Assembly: GCA_914767715.1 (NCBI GenBank) | Contig: OU612068.1 | Span: 12,586,001-12,650,000, forward strand | From: Membranipora membranacea | Lineage: Eukaryota > Bryozoa > Gymnolaemata > Cheilostomatida > Membraniporidae | DNA length: 64,000 nucleotides | Direction: 5' to 3' | Part shown: positions 37,611 through 49,929 of the stretch, one piece after another | How positions within the stretch are numbered: the stretch's first letter is position 1 | Layout: each line of letters begins with the position of its first letter | Notes under the pieces: generated by a model | Databases searched by the model: none | What the model was told of the DNA's origin: nothing | Seen by the model: the letters and a program-made list of their open reading frames with translations, nothing else | Position numbers and translations under genes: made by a program

Positions 37611-38029
37611 CATCTCGAATCTGCAAACCGTTTGGCTCTGCGGCTTTTCACTCTCCGTCAGCGTCCGTTTTAATTAGGGTCACTTTTGCTAAAAAAAAAC
37701 ATGCCAAACGGCAGCATTGAAAAATAAAAACTCTGTTGGATTCTTATCAAACTCCGACCAGTTCAAGCTCTTATTGGCCTCATTCAAACTGCAGAATATT
37801 GGAATCCTCTGATTAACTGGTGGGTCATAACGCTGACTTGAAGTTTCAAAAATTATACCAAGTGAGGGTATCACGGTTTTTTTTCGCCGAGATCAAAAAA
37901 TAGATTCGCTTCAAACCTATCTCATAGGGAGAAGCATCTCCTGCTCATCTCGAATCTGCAAACCGTTTGGCTCTGCGGATTTTCACTCTCCGTCAGCGTC
38001 CGTTTTAATTAGGGTCACTTTTGCTAAAA

Positions 38030-39355
38030 AAAAACATGCCAAACGGCAGCATTGAAAAATAAAAACACTGTTGGATTCTTATCAAACTCCAACCAGTTCA
38101 AGCTCTTATTGGCCTCATTCAAACTGCAGAATATTGGAATCCTCTGATTAACTGGTGGGTCATAACGCTGACTTGAAGTTTCAAAAATTATACCAAGGGA
38201 GGGTATCACGGTTTTTTTTCACCAAGATCAAAAAATAGATTCGCCTTAAACCTACCTCATAGGGAGGAGCAACTCCTGCTCATCTCGAATCTGCAAACCA
38301 ATTGGCTCTGCGGCTCTTCACTCTCCGTCAGCGTCCGTTTTAATTAGGGTCACTTTTGCTAAAAAAAAACATGCCAAACGGCAGCATTGAAAAATAAAAA
38401 CTCTGTTGGATTCTTATCAAACTCCGACCAGTTCAAGCTCTTATTGGCCTTATTCAAACTGCAGAATATTGGAATCCTTTGATTAACTGGTGGGTCATAA
38501 CGCTGACTTGAAGTTTCAAAAATTATACCAAGGGAGGGTATCACGTTTTTTTTCGCCGAGATCAAAAAATAGATTCGCTTCAAACCTACCTCATAGGGAG
38601 GAGCAACTCCTGCTCATCTCGAATCTGCAAACCGTTTGGCTCTACGGCTTTTCACTCTCCGTCAGCGTCCGTTTTAATTAGGGTCACTTTTGCTAAAAAA
38701 AACATGCCAAACGGCAGCATTGAAAAATAAAAACTCTGTTGGATTCTTATCAAACTCCGACCAGTTCAAGCTCTTATTGGCCTCATTCAAACTGCAGAAT
38801 ATTGGAATCCTCTGATTAACTGGTGGGTCATAACGCTGACTTGAAGTTTCAAAAATTATACCAAGGGAGGGTATCACGGTTTTTTTTCGCCGAGATCAAA
38901 AAATAGATTCGCTTCAAACCTACCTCATAGGGAGGAGCAACTCCTGCTCATCTCGAATCTGCAAATCGTTTGGCTCTGCGGCTTTTCACTCTCCGTCAGC
39001 GTCCGTTTTAATTAGGGTTACTTTTGCTAAAAAAAAACATGCCAAACGGCAGCATTGAAAAATAAAAACTCTGTTGGATTCTTATCAAACTCCGACCAGT
39101 TCAAGCTCTTATTGGCCTCATTCAAACTGCGGAATATGGGAATCCTCTGATTAACTGGTGGGTCATAACGCTGACTTGAAGTTTCAAAAATTATACCAAG
39201 GAAGGGTATCACGGTTTTTTTTCGCCGAGATCAAAAAATAGATTCACTTCAAACCTACCTCATAGGGAGGAGCAACTTCTGCTCATCTCGAATCTGCAAA
39301 CCGTTTGGGTCTGCGGCTTTTCACTCTCCGTCAGCGTCCGTTTTAATTTCGGTCA
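38030..39355. repeat. Four-copy block F, copy 4
   Basis: Full marker series at a fixed offset of 14394 bp (43 monomers) from copy 1. It lacks the aaaatgatacc change (it reads aaaattatacc) and the aaatagggtt change (it reads aattagggtt), so it either split before those two variants arose or was corrected later. It gains ccaaggaagggt near 39199. Confidence 0.87.
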
Positions 39356-39549
39356 CTTTTGCTAAAAAAAAACATGCCAAACGGCAGCATTGAAAAATAA
39401 AAACTCTGTTGGATTCTTATCAAACTCCGACCAGTTCAAGCTCTTATTGGCCTCATTCAAACTGCAGAATATTGGAATCCTCTGATTAACTGGTGGGTCA
39501 TAACGCTGACTTGAAGTTTCAAAAATTATACCAAGGGAGGGTATCACGG

Positions 39550-41894
39550 TTTTTTTTCGCCGAGATCAAGAAATAGATTCGCTTCAAACCTACCTCATAG
39601 GGAGGAGCAACTCCTGCTCATCTCGAATCTGCAAACCGTTTGGCTCTGCGGCTTTTCACTCTCCGTCAGCGTCCGTTTTAATTAGGGTCACTTTTGCTAA
39701 AAAAAAACATGCCAAACGGCAGCATTGAAAAATAAAAACTCTGTTGGATTCTTATCAAACTCCGACCAGTTCAAGCTCTTATTGGCCTCATTCAAACTGC
39801 AGAATATTGGAATCCTCTGATTAACTGGTGGGTCATAACGCTGACTTGAAGTTTCAAAAATTATACCAAGGGAGGGTATCACGGTTTTTTTTCGCCGAGA
39901 TCAAAAAATAGATTCACTTCAAACCTACCTCATAGGGAGGAGCAACTCCTGCTCATCTCGAATCTGCAAACCGTTTGGCTCTGCGGCTTTTCACTCTCCG
40001 TCAGCGTCCGTTTTAATTAGGGTCACTTTTGCTAAAAAAAAACATGCCAAACGGCAGCATTGAAAAATAAAAACTCTGTTGGATTCTTTTCAAACTCCGA
40101 CCAGTTCAAGCTCTTATTGGCCTCATTCAAACTGCAGAATATTGGAATCCTCTGATTAACTGGTGGGTCATAACGCTGACTTGAAGTTTCAAAAATTATA
40201 CCAAGGGAGGGTATCACGGTTTTTTTTCGCCGAGATCAAAAAATAGATTCGCTTCAAACCTACCTCATAGGGAGGAGCAACTCTTGCTCATCTCGAATCT
40301 GCAAACTGTTTGGCTCTGCGGCTTTTCACTCTCTGTCAGCGTCCGTTTTAATTAGGGTCACTTTTGCTAAAAAAAAACATGCCAAACGGCAGCATTGAAA
40401 AATAAAAACTCTGTTGGATTCTTATCAAACTCCGACCAGTTCAAGCTCTTATTGGCCTCATTCAAACTGCAGAATATTGGAATCCTTTGATTAACTGGTG
40501 GGTCATAACGCTGACTTGAAGTTTCAAAAATTATACCAAGGGAGGGTATCACGGTTTTTTTTCGCCGAGATCAAAAAATAGATTCGCTTCAAACCTACCT
40601 CATAGGGAGAAGCAATTCCTGCTCATCTCGAATCTGCAAACCGTTTGGCTCTGCGGCTTTCCACTCTCCGTCAGCGTCCGTTTTAATTAGGGTCACTTTT
40701 GCTAAAAAAAAACATGCCAAACGGCAGCATTGAAAAATAAAAACTCTGTTGGATTCTTATCAAACTCCGACCAGTTCAAGCTCTTATTGGTCTCATTCAA
40801 ACTGCAGAATATTGGAATCCTCTGATTAACTGGTGGGTCATAACGCTGACTTGAAGTTTCAAAAATTATACCAAAGGAGGGTATCACGGTTTTTTTTCGC
40901 CGAGATCAAAAAATAGATTCACTTCAAACCTACCTCATAGGGAGGAGCAACTCCTGCTCATCTCGAATCTGCAAACCGTTTGGCTCTGCGGCTTTTCACT
41001 CTCCGTCAGCGTCCGTTTTAATTAGGGTCACTTTTGCTAAAAAAAAACATGTTAAACGGCAGCATTGAAAAATAAAAACTCTGTTGGATTCTTATCAAAC
41101 TCCGACCAGTTCAAGCTCTTATTGGCTTCATTCAAACTGCAGAATATTGGAATCCTCTGATTAACTGGTGGGTCATAACGCTGACTTGAAGTTTCAAAAA
41201 TTATACCAAAGGAGGGTATCACGGTTTTTTTTCGCCGAGATCAAAAAATAGATTCACTTCAAACCTACCTCATAGGGAGGAGCAACTCCTGCTCATCTCG
41301 AATCTGCAAACCGTTTGGCTCTGCGGCTTTTCACTCTCCGTCAGCGTCCGTTTTAATTAGGGTCACTTTTGCTAAAAAAAAACATGCCAAACGGCAGCAT
41401 TGAAAAATAAAAACTCTGTTGGATTTTTATCAAACTCCGACCAGTTCAAGCTCTTATTGGCCTCATTCAAACTGCAGAATATTGGAATCCTCTGATTAAC
41501 TGGTGGGTCATAACGTTGACTTGAAGTTTCAAAAATTATACCAAGGGAGGGTATCACGGTTTTTATTCGCCGAGATCAAAAAATAGATTCACTTCAAACC
41601 TACCTCATAGGGAGGAGCAACTCCTGCTCATCTCGAATCTGCAAGCCGTTTGGCTCTGCGGCTTTTCACTCTCCGTCAGAGTCCGTTTTAATTAGGGTCA
41701 CTTTTGCTAAAAAAAAATATGCCAAACGGCAGCATTGAAAAATAAAAACTCTGTTGGATTCTTATCAAACTCCGACCAGTTCAAGCTCTTATTGGCCTCA
41801 TTCAGACTGCAGAATATTGGAATCCTCTGATTAACTGGTGGGTCATAACGCTGACTTGAAGTCTCAAAAATTATACCAAGGGAGGGTATCACGG
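39550..41894. repeat. 7-monomer higher-order repeat, copy 1
   Basis: Seven monomers, about 2345 bp, ending at the ggtgttttttcgcc monomer and directly followed by a second copy. Markers: gatcaagaaatag 39566, gattcac 39914, cttttcaaactcc 40086, caactcttgctc 40279, ctctctgtcag 40330, gctttccactc 40657, ggtctcattc 40788, gttaaacggc 41050, ggcttcattc 41124, tttttattcgcc 41562, cagagtccg 41678. From 40.33 kb on it is also copy 2 of block G. Confidence 0.88.
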
Positions 41895-44040
41895 TGTTTT
41901 TTCGCCGAGATCAAGAAATAGATTCGCTTCAAACCTACCTCATAGGGAGGAGCAACTCCTGCTCATCTCGAATCTGCAAACCGTTTGGCTCTGCGGCTTT
42001 TCACTCTCCGTCAGCGTCCGTTTTAATTAGGGTCACTTTTGCTAAAAAAAAACATGCCAAACGGCAGCATTGAAAAATAAAAACTCTGTTGGATTCTTAT
42101 CAAACTCCGACCAGTTCAAGCTCTTATTGGCCTCATTCAAACTGCAGAATATTGGAATCCTCTGATTAACTGGTGGGTCATAACGCTGACTTGAAGTTTC
42201 AAAAATTATACCAAGGGAGGGTATCACGGTTTTTTTTCGCCGAGATCAAAAAATAGATTCACTTCAAACCTACCTCATAGGGAGGAGCAACTCCTGCTCA
42301 TCTCGAATCTGCAAACCGTTTGGCTCTGCGGCTTTTCACTCTCCGTCAGCGTCCGTTTTAATTAGGGTCACTTTTGCTAAAAAAAAACATGCCAAACGGC
42401 AGCATTGAAAAATAAAAACTCTGTTGGATTCTTTTCAAACTCCGACCAGTTCAAGCTCTTATTGGCCTCATTCAAACTGCAGAATATTGGAATCCTCTGA
42501 TTAACTGGTGGGTCATAACGCTGACTTGAAGTTTCAAAAATTATACCAAGGGAGGGTATCACGGTTTTTTTTCGCCGAGATCAAAAAATAGATTCGCTTC
42601 AAACCTACCTCATAGGGAGGAGCAACTCTTGCTCATCTCGAATCTGCAAACCGTTTGGCTCTGCGGCTTTTCACTCTCTGTCAGCGTCCGTTTTAATTAG
42701 GGTCACTTTTGCTAAAAAAAAACATGCCAAACGGCAGCATTGAAAAATAAAAACTCTGTTGGATTCTTATCAAACTCCGACCAGTTCAAGCTCTTATTGG
42801 CCTCATTCAAACTGCAGAATATTGGAATCCTTTGATTAACTGGTGGGTCATAACGCTGACTTGAAGTTTCAAAAATTATACCAAGGGAGGGTATCACGGT
42901 TTTTTTTCGCCGAGATCAAAAAATAGATTCGCTTCAAACCTACCTCATAGGGAGGAGCAACTCCTGCTCATCTCGAATCTGCAAACCGTTTGGCTCTGCG
43001 GCTTTCCACTCTCCGTCAGCGTCCGTTTTAATTAGGGTCACTTTTGCTAAAAAAAAACATGCTAAACGGCAGCATTGAAAAATAAAAACTCTGTTGGATT
43101 CTTATCAAATTCCGACCAGTTCAAGCTCTTATTGGTCTCATTCAAACTGCAGAATATTGGAATCCTCTGATTAACTGGTGGGTCATAACGCTGACTTGAA
43201 GTTTCAAAAATTATACCAAAGGAGGGTATCACGGTTTTTTTTTCGCCGAGATCAAAAAATAGATTCACTTCAAACCTACCTCATAGGGAGGAGCAACTCC
43301 TGCTCATCTCGAATCTGCAAACCGTTTGGCTCTGCGGCTTTTCACTCTCCGTCAGCGTCCGTTTTAATTAGGGTCACTTTTGCTAAAAAAAAACATGTTA
43401 AACGGCAGCATTGAAAAATAAAAACTCTGTTGGATTCTTATCAAACTCCGACCAGTTCAAGCTCTTATTGGCTTCATTCAAACTGCAGAATATTGGAATC
43501 CTCTGATTAACTGGTGGGTCATAACGCTGACTTGAAGTTTCAAAAATTATACCAAAGGAGGGTATCACGGTTTTTTTTCGCCGAGATCAAAAAATAGATT
43601 CACTTCAAACCTACCTCATAGGGAGGAGCAACTCCTGCTCATCTCGAATCTGCAAACCGTTTGGCTCTGCGGCTTTTCACTCTCCGTCAGCGTCCGTTTT
43701 AATTAGGGTCACTTTTGCTAAAAAAAAACATGCCAAACGGCAGCATTGAAAAATAAAAACTCTGTTGGATTTTTATCAAACTCCGACCAGTTCAAGCTCT
43801 TATTGGCCTCATTCAAACTGCAGAATATTGGAATCCTCTGATTAACTGGTGGGTCATAACGTTGACTTGAAGTTTCAAAAATTATACCAAGGGAGGGTAT
43901 CACGGTTTTTATTCGCCGAGATCAAAAAATAGATTCACTTCAAACCTACCTCATAGGGAGGAGCAACTCCTGCTCATCTCGAATCTGCAAGCCGTTTGGC
44001 TCTGCGGCTTTTCACTCTCCGTCAGAGTCCGTTTTAATTA
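41895..44040. repeat. 7-monomer higher-order repeat, copy 2
   Basis: The same markers return 2345-2347 bp later: gatcaagaaatag 41911, gattcac 42249, cttttcaaactcc 42430, caactcttgctc 42624, ctctctgtcag 42675, gctttccactc 43002, ggtctcattc 43134, gttaaacggc 43397, tttttattcgcc 43908, cagagtccg 44023. It breaks off one part-monomer short, where the 12-monomer-spaced segment begins at 44045. Few private differences (atgctaaacgg near 43060, caaattccg near 43107, one extra T near 43238) suggest a recent event. Confidence 0.88.
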
Positions 44041-44044
44041 GGGT

Positions 44045-45585
44045 CACTTTTGCTAAAAAAAAACATGCCAAACGGCAGCATTGAAAAATAAAAACTCTGT
44101 CGTATTCTTATCAAACTCCGACCAGTTCAAGCTCTTATTGGCCTCATTCAAACTGCAGAATATTGGAATCCTCTGATTAACTGGTGGGTCATAACGCTGC
44201 CTTGAACTTTCAAAAATTATACCAAGGGAGGGTATCACGGGTTTTTTTCGCCGAGATCAAAAGATAGATTCACTTCAAGCCTACCTCATAGGGAAGAGCA
44301 ACTCCTGCTCATCTCGAATCTGCAAACCGTTTGGCTCTGCGGATTTTCACTCTCCGTCAGCGTCCGTTTTAATTAGGGTCACTTTTGCTAAAAAAAAACA
44401 TGCCAAACGGCAGCATTGAAAAATAAAAACTCTGTTGTATTCTTATCAAACTTCGACCAGTTCAAGCTGTTATTGGCCTCATTCAAACTGCAGAATATTT
44501 GAATCCTTTGATCAACGGGTGGGTCATTACGCTGACTTGAAGTTTCAAAAATTATACCAAGGGAGGGTATCACGGTTTTTTTTCGCCGAGATCAAAAATT
44601 AGATTCGCTTCAAACCTACCTCATAGGGAGGAGCAACTCCTGCTCATCCCGAATCTGCAAACCGTTTGGCTCTGCGGCTTTTCACTCTCCGTCAGCGTCC
44701 GTTTTAATTAGGGTCACTTTTGTTAAAAAAAAACATGCCAAACGGCAGCATTGAAAAATAAAAACTCTGTTGGATTCTTATCAAACTCCTACCAGTTCAA
44801 GCTCTTATTGGCCTCATTCAAACTGCAGAATATTGGAATCCTCTGATTAACTGGTGGGTCATAACGCTGCCTTGAAGTTTCAAAAATTATACCAAGGGAG
44901 GGTATCACGGGTTTTTTTCGCCCAGATCAAAAGATAGATTCACTTCAAGCCTACCTCATAGGGAAGAGCAACTCCTGCTCATCTCGAATCTGCAAACCGT
45001 TTGGCTCTGCGGATTTTCACTCTCCGTCAGCGTCCGTTTTAATAAGGGTCACTTTTGCTAAAAAGAAACATGCCAAACGGCAGCATTGAAAAATAAAATC
45101 TCTGTTGGATTCTTATCAAACTCCGACCAGTTCAAGCTCTTATTGGCCTCATTCAAACTGCAGAATATTGGAATCCTTTGATTAACTGGTGGGTCATAAC
45201 GCTGACTTGAAGTTTCAAAAATTATACCAAGGGAGGGTATCACGGTTTTTTTTCGCCGAGATCAAAAAATAGATTCGCTTCAAACCTACCTCATAGGGAG
45301 GAGCAACTGCTGCTCATCTCGAATCTGCAAATCGTTTGGCTCTGCGGCTTTTCACTCTCCGTCAGCGCTGATTTAATTAGGGTCACTTTTGCTAAAAAAT
45401 AACATGCCAAACGGCAGCATTGAAAAATAAAAACTCTGTTGGATTCTTATCAAACTCCGACCAGTTCAAGCTCTTATTGGCCTCATTCAAACTGCAGAAT
45501 ATTGGAATCCTCTGATTAACTGGTGGGTCATAACGCTGACTTGAAGTTTCAAAAATTATACCCAGGGAGGGTATCACGGTTTTTT
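44045..45585. repeat. Segment repeated at 48062-49602 (12 monomers away), copy 1
   Basis: About 4.6 monomers with many private variants: ctgtcgtattc, gctgccttgaac, cgggtttttttcg, aaaagatag, cttcaagcc, cttcgaccag, aagctgttattgg, gatcaacgggtggg, gtcattacgc, aaaaattagattc, ttttgttaaaa, cgcccagatc, aataagggtc, aaaaagaaacatg, aaaatctctg, caactgctgctc, cagcgctgattt and tacccaggg. By eye only three substitutions separate it from its partner (near 44648, 44789 and 45399). Confidence 0.92.
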
Positions 45586-48061
45586 TTCGCCAAGATCAAA
45601 AAATAGATTCACTTCAAACCTACCTCATAGGGAGGAGCAACTCCTGCTCATCTCGAATCTGCAAACCGTTTGGCTCTGCGGCTTTTCACTCTCCGTCAGC
45701 GTCCGTTTTAATTTCGGTCACTTTTGCTAAAAAAAACATGCCAAACGGCAGCATTGAAAAATAAAAACTCTGTTGGATTCTTATCAAACTCCGACCAGTT
45801 CAAGCTCTTATTGGCCTCATTCAAACTGCAGAATATTTGAATCCTCTGATTAACTGGTGGGTCATAACGCTGACTTGAAGTTTCAAAAATTATACCAAGG
45901 GAGGGTATCACGGTTTTTTTTCGCCGAGATCAAGAAATAGATTCACTTCAAACCTACCTCATAGGGAGGAGCAACTCCTGCTCATCTCGAATCTGCAAAC
46001 CGTTTGGCTCTGCGGCTTTTCACTCTCCGTCAGCGTCCGTTTTAATTAGGGTCACTTTTGCTAAAAAAAAACATGCCAAACGGCAGCATTGAAAAATAAA
46101 AACTCTGTTGGATTCTTATCAAACTCCGACCAGTTCAAGCTCTTATTGGCCTCATTCAAACTGCAGAATATTGGAATCCTTTGATTAACTGGTGGGTCAT
46201 AACGCTGACTTGAAGTTTCAAAAATTATACCGAGGGAGGGTATCACGGTTTTTTTTCGCCGAGATCAAAAAATAGATTCGCTTCAAACCTACCTCATAGG
46301 GAGGAGCAACTCCTGCTCATCTCGAATCTGCAAACCGTTTGGCTCTGCGGCTTTTCACTCTTCGTCAGCGTCCGTTTTAATTAGGGTCACTTTTGCTAAA
46401 AAAAAAACATGCCAAACGGCAGCATTGAAAAATAAAAACTCTGTTGGATTCTTATCAAACTCCGACCAGTTCAAGCTCTTATTGGCCTCATTCAAACTGC
46501 AGAATATTGGAATCCTTTGATTAACTGGTGGGTCATAACGCTGACTTGAAGTTTCAAAAATTATACCAAGGGAGGGTATCACGGTTTTTTTTCGCCGAGA
46601 TCAAAAAATAGATTCGCTTCAAACCTACCTCATAGGGAGGAGCAACTCCTGCTCATCTCGAATCTGCAAATCGTTTGGCTCTGCGGCTTTTCACTCTCCG
46701 TCAGCGTCCGTTTTAATTAGGGTCACTTTTGCTAAAAAAAAACATGCCAAACGGCAGCATTGAAAAATAAAAACTCTGTTGGATTCTTATCAAACTCCGA
46801 CCAGTTCAAGCTCTTATTGGCCTCATTCAAACTGCAGAATATTGGAATCCTCTGATTAACTGGTGGGTCATAACGCTGACTTGAAGTTTCAAAAATTATA
46901 CCAAGGGAGGGTATCACGGTTTTTTTTCGCCGAGATCAAAAAATAGATTCACTTCAAACCTACCTCATAGGGAGGAGCAACTCCTGCTCATCTCGAATCT
47001 GCAAACCGTTTGGCTCTGCTGCTTTTCACTCTCCGTCAGCGTCCGTTTTAATTTCGGTCACTTTTGCTAAAAAAAAACATGCCAAACGGCAGCATTGAAA
47101 AATAAAAACTCTGTTGGATTCTTATCAAACTCCGACCAGTTCAAGCTCTTATTGGCCTCATTCAAACTGCAGAATATTGGAATCCTTTGATTAACTGGTG
47201 GGTCATAACGCTGACTTGAAGTTTCAAAAATTATACCTAGGGAGGGTATCACGGTTTTTTTTCGCCGAGATCAAAAAATAGATTCGCTTCAAACCTACCT
47301 CAAAGGGAGGAGCAACTCCTGCTCATCTCGAATCTGCAAACCGTTGGGCTCTGCGGCTTTTCACTCTCCGTCAGCGTCCGTTTTAATTAGGGTCACTTTT
47401 GCTAAAAAAAACATGCCAAACGGCAGCATTGAAAAATAAAAACTCTGTTCGATTCTTATCAAACTCCGACCAGTTCGCGCTCTTATTGGCCTCATTCAAA
47501 CTGCAGAATATTGGAATCCTCTGATTAACTGGTGGGTCATAACGCTGACTTGAAGTTTCTAAAATTATACCAAGGGAGGGTATCACGGTTTTTTTTCGCC
47601 GAGATCAAAAAATAGATTCACTTCAAACCTACATCATAGGGAAGAGCAACTCCTGCTCATCTCGAATCTGCAAACCGTTTGGCTCTGCGGCTTTTCACTC
47701 TCCGTCAGCGTCCGTTTTAATTAGGGTCACTTTTGCTAAAAAAAACATGCCAAACGGCAGCATTGAAAAATAAAAACTCTGTTGGATTCTTATCAAACTC
47801 CGACCAGTTCAAGCTCTTATTGGCCTCATTCAAACTGCAGAATATTGGAATCCTCTGATTAACTGGTGGGTCATAACGCTGACTTGAAGTTTCAAAAATT
47901 ATACCAAGGGAGGGTATCACGGGTTTTTTCCGCCGAGATCAAAAGATAGATTCACTTCAAGCCTACCTCATAGGGAAGAGCAACTCCTGCTCATCTCGAA
48001 TCTGCAAACCGTTTGGCTCTGCGGATTTTCACTCTCCGTCAGCGTCCGTTTTAATTAGGGT

Positions 48062-49602
48062 CACTTTTGCTAAAAAAAAACATGCCAAACGGCAGCATTG
48101 AAAAATAAAAACTCTGTCGTATTCTTATCAAACTCCGACCAGTTCAAGCTCTTATTGGCCTCATTCAAACTGCAGAATATTGGAATCCTCTGATTAACTG
48201 GTGGGTCATAACGCTGCCTTGAACTTTCAAAAATTATACCAAGGGAGGGTATCACGGGTTTTTTTCGCCGAGATCAAAAGATAGATTCACTTCAAGCCTA
48301 CCTCATAGGGAAGAGCAACTCCTGCTCATCTCGAATCTGCAAACCGTTTGGCTCTGCGGATTTTCACTCTCCGTCAGCGTCCGTTTTAATTAGGGTCACT
48401 TTTGCTAAAAAAAAACATGCCAAACGGCAGCATTGAAAAATAAAAACTCTGTTGTATTCTTATCAAACTTCGACCAGTTCAAGCTGTTATTGGCCTCATT
48501 CAAACTGCAGAATATTTGAATCCTTTGATCAACGGGTGGGTCATTACGCTGACTTGAAGTTTCAAAAATTATACCAAGGGAGGGTATCACGGTTTTTTTT
48601 CGCCGAGATCAAAAATTAGATTCGCTTCAAACCTACCTCATAGGGAGGAGCAACTCCTGCTCATCTCGAATCTGCAAACCGTTTGGCTCTGCGGCTTTTC
48701 ACTCTCCGTCAGCGTCCGTTTTAATTAGGGTCACTTTTGTTAAAAAAAAACATGCCAAACGGCAGCATTGAAAAATAAAAACTCTGTTGGATTCTTATCA
48801 AACTCCGACCAGTTCAAGCTCTTATTGGCCTCATTCAAACTGCAGAATATTGGAATCCTCTGATTAACTGGTGGGTCATAACGCTGCCTTGAAGTTTCAA
48901 AAATTATACCAAGGGAGGGTATCACGGGTTTTTTTCGCCCAGATCAAAAGATAGATTCACTTCAAGCCTACCTCATAGGGAAGAGCAACTCCTGCTCATC
49001 TCGAATCTGCAAACCGTTTGGCTCTGCGGATTTTCACTCTCCGTCAGCGTCCGTTTTAATAAGGGTCACTTTTGCTAAAAAGAAACATGCCAAACGGCAG
49101 CATTGAAAAATAAAATCTCTGTTGGATTCTTATCAAACTCCGACCAGTTCAAGCTCTTATTGGCCTCATTCAAACTGCAGAATATTGGAATCCTTTGATT
49201 AACTGGTGGGTCATAACGCTGACTTGAAGTTTCAAAAATTATACCAAGGGAGGGTATCACGGTTTTTTTTCGCCGAGATCAAAAAATAGATTCGCTTCAA
49301 ACCTACCTCATAGGGAGGAGCAACTGCTGCTCATCTCGAATCTGCAAATCGTTTGGCTCTGCGGCTTTTCACTCTCCGTCAGCGCTGATTTAATTAGGGT
49401 CACTTTTGCTAAAAAAAAACATGCCAAACGGCAGCATTGAAAAATAAAAACTCTGTTGGATTCTTATCAAACTCCGACCAGTTCAAGCTCTTATTGGCCT
49501 CATTCAAACTGCAGAATATTGGAATCCTCTGATTAACTGGTGGGTCATAACGCTGACTTGAAGTTTCAAAAATTATACCCAGGGAGGGTATCACGGTTTT
49601 TT
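48062..49602. repeat. Segment repeated 12 monomers away, copy 2
   Basis: The full marker series of 44045-45585 at a constant offset of 4017 bp. The pair is nearly identical over about 1.5 kb while flanking monomers are ordinary, so this is probably the youngest long duplication in the window. One further half-matching monomer with cgggttttttccg lies just upstream at about 47918. Confidence 0.92.
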
Positions 49603-49929
49603 TTCGCCGAGATCAAAAAATAGATTCGCTTCAAACCTACCTCATAGGGAGGAGCAACTCCTGCTCATCTCGAATCTGCAAACCGTTTGGCTCTGCGGCT
49701 TTTCACTCTCCGTCAGCGTCCGTTTTAATTAGGGTCACTTTTGCTAAAAAAAAAACGTGCCAAACGGCAGCATTGAAAAATAAAAACTCTGTTGGATTCT
49801 TATCAAACTCCGACCAGTTCAAGCTCTTATTGGCCTCATTCAAACTGCAGAATATTGGAATCCTCTGATTAACTGGTGGGTCATAACGCTGACTTGAAGT
49901 TTCAAAAATTTTACCAAGGGAGGGTATCA

